Shown piece after piece: positions 15,184 to 20,551 of a stretch of 20,551 nt of DNA. The translations under genes were made by a program, and so were the position numbers. How positions within the stretch are numbered: the first letter of the stretch is position 1; every line of letters starts with the position of its first letter. The DNA is taken from NCBI GenBank assembly GCA_964631745.1, contig CAZVWV010000062.1:1-20551 (forward strand), written 5' to 3'. The notes under the pieces were generated by a model. It did no database searches and was not told the DNA's origin. It worked only from the letters and a program-made list of their open reading frames with translations. Source of the DNA: CAZVWV01 sp964631745 (lineage in GTDB: Bacteria > Bdellovibrionota_C > UBA2361 > JBGSMV01).

Positions 15184-15810
15184 ATGAGCATCACTAGCCA
15201 GACTCAGAAGTATATCTCCGAGCACCCCAGTGTGAAGGATAGTTTGCGAAAAGGGATCGTAAACTATTCCGCGCTAGCGCGTGAGATCTGCACGCGCTTG
15301 CAAATTAAGAACTTCGACGCGGTCTTGGTGGCTTGCAGACGCTATTCTGGGCGGGTGCGCAGCCAACCTGTGCAAGAAAAGCGCATAACCCAGCTAATTA
15401 AAGAAGCGCGCATTCAGCTTCAAAACAAGATGGTGATAGCGATAATCGAAAAGCCCAGGGATTTTGAGCGGCTTTACCATCTGCAAAAGGAGATTAAGCG
15501 CGATAAGGGCGATTTCCACCTAATGGAGGGGCAAGACGTTGTCACTGTAATATCAAACGCCGAGTACGAATCGCAAATTCGCGCTGAACTTCGCGGCAAA
15601 TTGCTCAAATTTCTCGACGATATGGCCCAGATCACAATGGTTTTCGATGAAAAGATAGAAACTACTCCTGGTGTAGTGTCGTTTGTGTACGGACTCCTGG
15701 CGGATCACGGGGTCAATGTGCGTGAAGAGATGAGCTGTTGGACTGATTTAATTATTATGTTGGCCGAGGAGGATGCTGCCAAGGCCATGAGGGTTCTGAG
15801 TTTACCATGA
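15184..15810 (+). CDS. ACT-domain protein, candidate arginine-operon regulator
   Basis: This 208-residue soluble protein heads the rightward arginine operon. Residues 150-206 read as an ACT domain (ETTPGVVSFVYGLLADHGVNVREEM), a small-molecule-binding fold often used to sense amino acids. Residues 1-60 (ISEHPSVKDSLRKGIVNYSALAREI; ACRRYSG) form a compact helical unit that could be a helix-turn-helix. From memory, proteins with HPSIKDxLxxGxxNYSALAR and a C-terminal ACT domain are common in archaea, and bacterial examples are fewer. It is not ArgR; neither the length nor the motifs fit. Position and domain suggest an arginine sensor that may bind the TGTC-N8-GACA sites, which is inference. No ribosome binding site precedes it. 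Confidence 0.7.
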   Translation: MSITSQTQKYISEHPSVKDSLRKGIVNYSALAREICTRLQIKNFDAVLVACRRYSGRVRSQPVQEKRITQLIKEARIQLQNKMVIAIIEKPRDFERLYHLQKEIKRDKGDFHLMEGQDVVTVISNAEYESQIRAELRGKLLKFLDDMAQITMVFDEKIETTPGVVSFVYGLLADHGVNVREEMSCWTDLIIMLAEEDAAKAMRVLSLP

Positions 15811-15834
15811 AGTTACCATGAAGTTACCATGAAA
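15802..15834 (+). repeat. 11-bp triplication making two MKLP relay ORFs
   Basis: TTACCATGAAG is repeated at 15802, 15813 and 15824 (the last copy ends in AAA). Each copy supplies an ATG that overlaps a stop as ATGA. The ACT gene stop (TGA 15808-15810) overlaps ATG 15807, which reads M-K-L-P-stop. That stop overlaps ATG 15818, which again reads M-K-L-P-stop and overlaps ATG 15829, the start of the next gene. Confidence 0.9.
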
Positions 15835-16869
15835 ATACGAGCAGATAAAATTTCATCGACGACTAGAAATGTGCGCATACACGAAGAGTTGAGCCTTACG
15901 CCCGAAATAATTTGTAAAGAGGGGTATATCTTGGCGGGGCGAGTGTTGAACGAGAAATCGGTGTACAACTCGCTTGAGCTGTTAAACGGCCGCATGAGTC
16001 GTATCTGCCAAGGCGATATCATCGTGGGGGTTTTAGGGCAACGCAACGCCCTGCGCGGCTACAGCGGAGTGGTACCGGAGAGTTTAAGAGTCGGGGATAC
16101 TATACAAGTTCTTAACCTGGGTGGAGTTCTGGGCCGTTGCACCAGTGAAAATCCTACCATCGGCAAACCCACGGACATTGAGGTGCTGGGAGCGGTGCTA
16201 GAATTCCCCTCCAATGAACATAGATTAGGTCGACCTGCCAACATCTTTCGCGCGGCGCTGGAGAATTCCGAAGCCTTGGATAGCATGCCCGCACTTATCA
16301 TAGTTACAGGAACTTGCATGGAGGCAGGCAAAACTCGCGCCGCCTGCGAGATTGTAAAACAACTAACGCGTGCAGGTAAAAAGGTTGTGGCGGCCAAGCT
16401 TAGCGGTATCAGTTTAATGCGCGACATACTTGAGATGGCCGACCACGGCGCCGCACATGTTTTGAACTTCACCGATGTGGGGGTTGTTTGCACTACCCCG
16501 GCCAACGTTGTGGCTTCTGCTAAGTCTATTGTAGCAAATTTGGCCAAACATAAACCGGACTGTATCGTGCTCGAATTTGGTGACGGCATTATGGGGGAAT
16601 ACGGCGTGATGCAGCTACTCTCCGATCAAGAATTGATGTTGGGGGTGCGGGCGCACGTTTTGGCAGCAAACGATCAGGTAGGGGCATGGGGAGCGGTAAA
16701 TTTCCTTGAAGATAAGTGCCCACCGATAGATATCATTTGCGGGCCCGTGACCGATAACGACGTGGGCATAAAGTTTATCCGTGAAAAACTGAATCTGGCG
16801 GGTCTTAATGCGATAAAACAATCCTATGAGCTTGGTCAAGCAGTGCTGCAGAAAGTTTGGGGGCTGTAA
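15829..16869 (+). CDS. P-loop protein, DUF1611/DgcN-like, in the arginine operon
   Basis: This 346-residue soluble protein has a clear Walker A loop, GTCMEAGKT (161-169). It is placed after a beta strand (ALIIVT) and followed by AAKLSG, as in dethiobiotin-synthetase-like and DUF1611 proteins. An acidic stretch, VLEFGDGIMGEYG (247-259), may bind metal or substrate. Residues 60-125 look beta-rich (VGVLGQRNALRGYSG; GDTIQVLNLGG) and I cannot name that domain. From memory, DUF1611 includes DgcN, a D-glutamate N-acetyltransferase. It lies between an ACT protein and argC and overlaps argC by one base (TAATG), so a role in arginine synthesis is likely. Acylation of glutamate is a hypothesis. Family assignment is moderate, function open. 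Confidence 0.65.
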   Translation: MKIRADKISSTTRNVRIHEELSLTPEIICKEGYILAGRVLNEKSVYNSLELLNGRMSRICQGDIIVGVLGQRNALRGYSGVVPESLRVGDTIQVLNLGGVLGRCTSENPTIGKPTDIEVLGAVLEFPSNEHRLGRPANIFRAALENSEALDSMPALIIVTGTCMEAGKTRAACEIVKQLTRAGKKVVAAKLSGISLMRDILEMADHGAAHVLNFTDVGVVCTTPANVVASAKSIVANLAKHKPDCIVLEFGDGIMGEYGVMQLLSDQELMLGVRAHVLAANDQVGAWGAVNFLEDKCPPIDIICGPVTDNDVGIKFIREKLNLAGLNAIKQSYELGQAVLQKVWGL

Positions 16870-17924
16870 TGCAAACCAAGAAAAGTACTGACAAGCTTAC
16901 CGAAAAACTTAATTGTGCCGTAGTTGGGGCCTCAGGATATGCGGGGCTGGAGCTGATACGCCTACTTCTCGGGCACCCGGGTGTGAGACTCCAGGCGATT
17001 TATTCCCGTCAGAGAAGCGTTGAGAAATTCTCAGAGTTATACCCGTCGCTTAGCACATTCTGCGAATTAGAGCTTAAACCCTTTGCTGGAGAGCTTGCGC
17101 AGATCGACGTGGTATTTGTAGCGGTGCCACACGGTGAATCTGCTTTAGTGATTAAAGAGATATTAGAAAAAAATCAACCCGCTCCGGTAATTATCGATCT
17201 GGGCGCCGATTTAAGAGTTTCGGCGCAGTCTTTTGAAGAAGCTTTCGGTACAGCCCACCCCGCGCCGGAGCTATGCGCCAGAGCAGTTTACGGGACGCCC
17301 GAGCTTGATCCACATATATTGAAAACCGCGAACCTCATAGCTAACCCCGGATGTTTTGCACACACTATTATTCTTGCTCTGGCGGAACTAGTACGGGCCG
17401 GTGTAACAGATAGCCACTTCCGGGTAGCCGCCATGACCGGCTCTAGCGGCGGCGGAGCCAAGCCTAACCAGAAGGCGCATCATCCTGAGCGAGATGGCAA
17501 TATCACCGCATATCAGGTCTTTAAGCACAGGCATCTGGCGGAGGTATCACAAACTTTGACAAAACTTGGGCAGGCCCCGGTTGAAATAGAATTTGTACCT
17601 CTCTCTGGTCCCTATGTGCGCGGAATTTTCGCCACCTGCTTTGCTGAATTATCTCAAGCTTCGGTAAACGTCAGCGCCTTGTATCAAGATTTTTGTGCGG
17701 ATAAAAGATTCTTGCGGCTCAGGGCGGAAACTCCACGAATGTCTGAAATTAAGGGATCAAATTTTTGCGACGTAGCTGTGCAGCAGCGTGGAAGTTCTGT
17801 GGTGGTACTTGCAAGCTTGGATAATCTGGTGAAAGGCGCGGGCGGCAATGCTATTCAGTGTATGAATATCAGATTCGGCTTACCTGAGAAGTGCGGCTTA
17901 GATTTCCCGGCCATATTTCCGTAG
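16869..17924 (+). CDS. argC: N-acylglutamyl-phosphate reductase
   Basis: This enzyme reduces N-acyl-glutamyl phosphate with NADPH to the semialdehyde, the third step of arginine synthesis. It has 351 residues from the ATG at 16869, close to the family norm. The dinucleotide-binding motif AVVGASGYAG is at 17-26. IDLGADLR (109-116) and the active-site NPGCFAH (159-165, nucleophile Cys162) follow. TGSSGGGAKP and HRHLAEV are further family motifs. An upstream in-frame start at 16857 would extend into the preceding gene. I prefer 16869, because the TAA of that gene shares its last A with this ATG. Given the downstream transcarbamylase, the physiological substrate may be the succinyl instead of the acetyl compound. 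Confidence 0.93.
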   Translation: MQTKKSTDKLTEKLNCAVVGASGYAGLELIRLLLGHPGVRLQAIYSRQRSVEKFSELYPSLSTFCELELKPFAGELAQIDVVFVAVPHGESALVIKEILEKNQPAPVIIDLGADLRVSAQSFEEAFGTAHPAPELCARAVYGTPELDPHILKTANLIANPGCFAHTIILALAELVRAGVTDSHFRVAAMTGSSGGGAKPNQKAHHPERDGNITAYQVFKHRHLAEVSQTLTKLGQAPVEIEFVPLSGPYVRGIFATCFAELSQASVNVSALYQDFCADKRFLRLRAETPRMSEIKGSNFCDVAVQQRGSSVVVLASLDNLVKGAGGNAIQCMNIRFGLPEKCGLDFPAIFP

Positions 17925-17933
17925 GTGTAATTG

Positions 17934-18935
17934 ATGCAGAGAGATTTTATTTCCACCCTAGAGCTAAGCGATTCTGAGTGGACAGAAATTCTGTCCCTGG
18001 CTCGTGATGGCAAAGAATGCTCGTGGGCTAAGCAGAGTAGGTCGCTGTGCGGCAAACGTATAGCCCTAGTTTTTTTAAACCCCTCGCTTCGGACCAGAGC
18101 TTCCTTCCAGGTTGGCATAGGCATGTTGGGAGGCCAGTCGGTGGTGCTAGAGCCCGGCAAGGAATCCTGGGCGCTTGAGTTTGGCGATGGGGTGAAAATG
18201 GACGGCGGCGCGCCCGAGCATATCAAAGAGTTTTGTGGGGTGTTATCGCGCTATTTCGATTTAGTTTGCGTACGGGCCTTCGCCAAGCTGGAAAGTTGGC
18301 AAGAGGATAGTCATGATTTTGCCATGGCAGCTTTTAGAAAATACTTAAGCGTGCCTTTAATTAGTATGGAGAGTGCTCTATGGCACCCATGCCAAGGATT
18401 AGCTGATGCCTTAACGCTTAAAGAAACGTTTGGCGAATCTCTGAGAGAGAAAACGTTCGTTCTAAGCTGGGCACCGCATGTAAAAGCTTTGCCAATGGCG
18501 GTTCCGAACTCGGCCCTTCTAACGGCAGCCAGGCTTGGAATGCAGGTGCGGCTGGCGTGTCCAAGAGGGTTTGAACTGCATCAGGATATTCTTGGGAAGG
18601 TGGAGGAGGTTTGCAAGACCCAGGGGCGCTCACTCCAAATTAGCAATGCGCAGTCTCCAGCGCTCGACGGAGCCGACGTGGTCTATGCAAAGAGCTGGGC
18701 CCCCGCTTCGTTTCTTGGACGGGATTTCGATCAGGCATCTTTCTCAAATTGGCAACTTGGCAGCGAGGCTCTTCACAAACATCCGAACTTGAGATATATG
18801 CACTGCCTGCCTGTTAGAAGAAATGTGGAGTTGTCTGGCGAGGTTCTCGACTCAAAACATAGTCTTCATCTCGATCAGGCTGAAAATCGTTTGCACGCCC
18901 AAAATGCATTGATGCTTAAAATCTTTGGACAATAA
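17934..18935 (+). CDS. argF': N-succinylornithine-type transcarbamylase
   Basis: This 333-residue member of the N-acylornithine transcarbamylase family transfers carbamoyl from carbamoyl phosphate to N-acyl-ornithine. Visible motifs are the carbamoyl-phosphate loop SLRTR (51-55), HPCQ (151-154), SWAPHVKALPMAVPNS (178-193) and HCLPVRRN (290-297). Residue Pro94 in MDGGAPEH aligns, as I recall the sequences, with Pro90 of the Bacteroides fragilis succinylornithine enzyme, where the acetylornithine enzyme of Xanthomonas has Glu92. That position is known to switch substrate. The WAPH and AVPNS context and the absence of the acetyl enzyme's C-terminal Lys (Asn here) agree. A TTG at 17931 is a weaker start. 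It lies 9 bp after argC and 11 bp before argB. Confidence 0.85.
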   Translation: MQRDFISTLELSDSEWTEILSLARDGKECSWAKQSRSLCGKRIALVFLNPSLRTRASFQVGIGMLGGQSVVLEPGKESWALEFGDGVKMDGGAPEHIKEFCGVLSRYFDLVCVRAFAKLESWQEDSHDFAMAAFRKYLSVPLISMESALWHPCQGLADALTLKETFGESLREKTFVLSWAPHVKALPMAVPNSALLTAARLGMQVRLACPRGFELHQDILGKVEEVCKTQGRSLQISNAQSPALDGADVVYAKSWAPASFLGRDFDQASFSNWQLGSEALHKHPNLRYMHCLPVRRNVELSGEVLDSKHSLHLDQAENRLHAQNALMLKIFGQ

Positions 18936-18946
18936 AGGTAATAAAC

Positions 18947-19861
18947 ATGACTGACAAAATAGCGGAATTGACCGAGATCCTACCGTACGTAAGAGAGTTT
19001 CAAGGCAAAACCTTCGTTATCAAACTTGGTGGAGAAGTATTGGATGGGTCTTTGCAAGATCTGGCTAAACAGATCAGTCTGATTCATCACATCGGGATTA
19101 AGGTTGTGTTGGTGCACGGCGGCGGCCCACAGTTGAACGAGCTTTGCCATAAGCTCGATATCAAAGTGAATATGGTTGAAGGCCGCCGGGTGACGGACGC
19201 ACAAACGCTTGAGGCCGCAAAGATGTTATATCGCGGTTCTTTGAATATGCAGGTCGTGACGGCGCTTCAGGCGCAGGGCGCTAACGCAGTTGGTCTTTCA
19301 GGAGCTGATGGCTTTATTATAAGGGCGCGAAAACGTGTGCCTGTCAGAATCGGACTTGAAAAGAATTCGCCAGAAGTGGATTTCGGATTTGTAGGGGATG
19401 TGGAGCGAGTCAACGCAGATTTTTTAACATTGCTGCTTTCCAATGGATACTTACCCATCATCGCTCCATTGGCCATTTCCGAGAAAGGCGAAATCCTAAA
19501 CGTAAACGCCGATACCATTTCTTCTTCAATTGCGGTCCAGCTCGGAGCCTCAAAATTGATTATGGTAAGTAACGTGCCTGGGATACTTCGAAATAAGGAC
19601 GAGCCTGCCTCTTTAGTGTCTTACACCGATTCCGGTGCAGTTCAAGAGATGATTTCGGCTGGTACTATCGCCGGTGGCATGAAGCCAAAGGCTCAGGCTT
19701 GCTTGGCCGCGCTAAACGGAGGCGTTCCGCGAACCCATATAATTTCAGGCGGCAGACGCGGATCGCTACTTGAGGAGCTTTTCCTAAATCAGGGCACGGG
19801 CACAATGATCGTGCTAGAATCCGAGAAGGAACGCTACGAAGCGCTATTCAAGGCAGCTTAG
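18947..19861 (+). CDS. argB: N-acylglutamate kinase
   Basis: This enzyme phosphorylates N-acyl-glutamate, the second step of arginine synthesis, and is often the feedback-controlled one. It has 304 residues. Lys26 begins KLGGE, HGGGPQ is at 57-62 and GRRVTD at 79-84. NVNADT (185-190) and GGMKPK (243-248) follow. An N-terminal helix of about 20 residues (LPYVREFQGK) precedes the first strand; that extension is typical of hexameric kinases inhibited by arginine. KLGGEVL in place of the common KYGGNAM is somewhat unusual. A succinylated substrate is likely if the transcarbamylase assignment is right. GGTAA lies shortly before the ATG. It is the last gene of the operon visible here. Confidence 0.93.
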   Translation: MTDKIAELTEILPYVREFQGKTFVIKLGGEVLDGSLQDLAKQISLIHHIGIKVVLVHGGGPQLNELCHKLDIKVNMVEGRRVTDAQTLEAAKMLYRGSLNMQVVTALQAQGANAVGLSGADGFIIRARKRVPVRIGLEKNSPEVDFGFVGDVERVNADFLTLLLSNGYLPIIAPLAISEKGEILNVNADTISSSIAVQLGASKLIMVSNVPGILRNKDEPASLVSYTDSGAVQEMISAGTIAGGMKPKAQACLAALNGGVPRTHIISGGRRGSLLEELFLNQGTGTMIVLESEKERYEALFKAA

Positions 19862-19910
19862 GATTGTGATCATAGCCCTTTAAAGGATTTTGTTTTTAGT
19901 CTATATTTCG

Positions 19911-19943
19911 CTATGCCTACTTTCGGCTCGGAAGTGGGCATAG
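19911..19943. terminator. Hairpin after argB
   Basis: CTATGCC (19911-19917) pairs with GGCATAG (19937-19943), and ACTT pairs with AAGT inside, giving roughly 12 paired positions around a 9-base loop. No T run follows on either strand, although a T-rich stretch (TTTTGTTTTTAG) precedes it. It may be an end-of-operon structure. Confidence 0.35.
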
Positions 19944-19990
19944 TTCGGAGTAAATTCCTAATTTGATGACTTTATATTTTATATTTACGT

Positions 19991-20407
19991 ATGAATAGAT
20001 TGATTAAACTTATCTCCCCTAAGTGTCTTGTCTTAGCTGGTTTTGTGGGCTTAACCGGTTGTGTTGATTTGAATGACCCGTATTCTCCAGGTTACGGTAA
20101 ATCATACGATAGTGGTTATTACGATGACCGCCATGATAGCGACTGGAACGATCGTCGTGAGCGTCGCGAGATCGAGCGGGAGCGTGAGCGCTTAGATCGG
20201 GAACGCGATCGCTTGCGAGAGGAGAGGGAGCGCGAGCGTGAACACGAGCGCAATCGCCGTGAACAAGAGCGCCGCTATCAGCCGCCCCCGCCGGAGCGTT
20301 GTCCTTCCGGCTTTTCTCCAAGTGAGCAGAAATGTTCGAACGAGGAACGCAGACGCGGATGCAAAGACATGCGCCTTCCGGGTGGGTTGGGTTGCGTGCG
20401 CAGGTGA
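19991..20407 (+). CDS. Lipoprotein with charged single helix and Cys-rich tail
   Basis: This 138-residue protein has a basic N-terminus, a hydrophobic stretch and the lipobox LTGC (Cys24). A Tyr/Asp/Gly-rich segment (30-52) is followed by about 40 residues of nearly pure Arg/Glu repeats (55-95). These should form a stable charged helix spanning distance from the membrane. Then come a proline run and a small domain with four cysteines (CPSGFSPSEQKC; GCKDMRLPGGLGC) that could make two disulfides. I recognise no family. The layout suggests an outer-membrane-anchored spacer carrying a small periplasmic or surface module. No ribosome binding site is obvious before the ATG. It stands apart from the arginine operon. 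Confidence 0.65.
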   Translation: MNRLIKLISPKCLVLAGFVGLTGCVDLNDPYSPGYGKSYDSGYYDDRHDSDWNDRRERREIERERERLDRERDRLREEREREREHERNRREQERRYQPPPPERCPSGFSPSEQKCSNEERRRGCKDMRLPGGLGCVRR

Positions 20408-20427
20408 GCTAGCTCTGTAATTAGTAT

Positions 20428-20475
20428 AGTGCGCCGCATAAGTTACCTTACAACTTGACGGATATGCGGCGCACT
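20428..20475. repeat. Perfect 13-bp inverted repeat with inner stem
   Basis: AGTGCGCCGCATA (20428-20440) is exactly complementary to TATGCGGCGCACT (20463-20475) across 22 bases. Inside the loop AAGTT and AACTT can extend the fold. It lies 21 bp after the lipoprotein stop. It may be a transcript-end stem, but no T run follows on the plus strand. Confidence 0.7.
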
Positions 20476-20551
20476 GCTTTGCATAATCAGGACCCACGGC
20501 CGAGCAAAATGAAAGCATAGCCGATAAACTGGTGAGCAGATTCCGGAGCGC

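Noticed and set aside
15184..15810. Calling this gene ArgR because of its position
   Set aside because: ArgR is about 150 residues with a different winged-helix start and GTIAGDDT-like core. None of that is present.
20428..20475. An integron attC site
   Set aside because: The ends lack the RYYYAAC/GTTRRRY core pair, and no cassette array is visible.

Overview
The window is a stretch of bacterial chromosome, probably from a draft or metagenome assembly. It contains a run of N (1227-1271) and begins inside a repeated element. Two lipoprotein signal peptides, an O-antigen-ligase-like membrane protein and a RadD helicase point to a Gram-negative (diderm) bacterium. I cannot name the phylum. The arginine enzymes look Bacteroidota-like, the RadD looks proteobacterial, and the promoters I can see are sigma70-like.

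Left part (1-12360, accessory). Partial copies of a small inverted-repeat element lie at 1-138. They are followed by a CopG/VapC-type toxin-antitoxin pair whose toxin carries an in-frame stop, and an orphan VirD4/TraG coupling protein (minus strand) that is split by the assembly gap and really ends at 993. A polyserine-tailed lipoprotein, an O-antigen-ligase-like protein and SixA come next, then an unknown minus-strand gene, an intergenic region rich in hairpins, a small coiled-coil protein, a decayed-looking stretch, radD, and an unknown 584-residue protein. At 12161-12347 sits a complete MITE-like element of 187 bp with terminal inverted repeats and a perfect 10-bp flanking duplication. The partial copy at position 1 is in the opposite orientation.

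Right part (12367-19861, core metabolism). This is a divergent arginine-biosynthesis locus. argG and argH run leftward. An ACT-domain protein, a P-loop DUF1611-like protein, argC, an N-succinylornithine-type transcarbamylase and argB run rightward with very tight spacing. The 155-bp region between the two arms holds two TGTC-N8-GACA palindromes 30 bp apart around the likely argG promoter. The transcarbamylase carries the proline that marks succinyl- rather than acetyl-ornithine specificity, so the pathway is predicted to use succinylated intermediates. No known acylglutamate synthase (ArgA/ArgJ), ArgD or deacylase is present. The DUF1611-like protein sits where the acylating enzyme would be expected. 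The ACT protein reaches it through an 11-bp triplication that creates two four-codon relay ORFs.

Right end (19862-20551). A lipoprotein with a charged helix and a cysteine-rich tail is followed by a large perfect inverted repeat. The last 76 bases show nothing I can support. I saw no tRNA, rRNA or CRISPR array.
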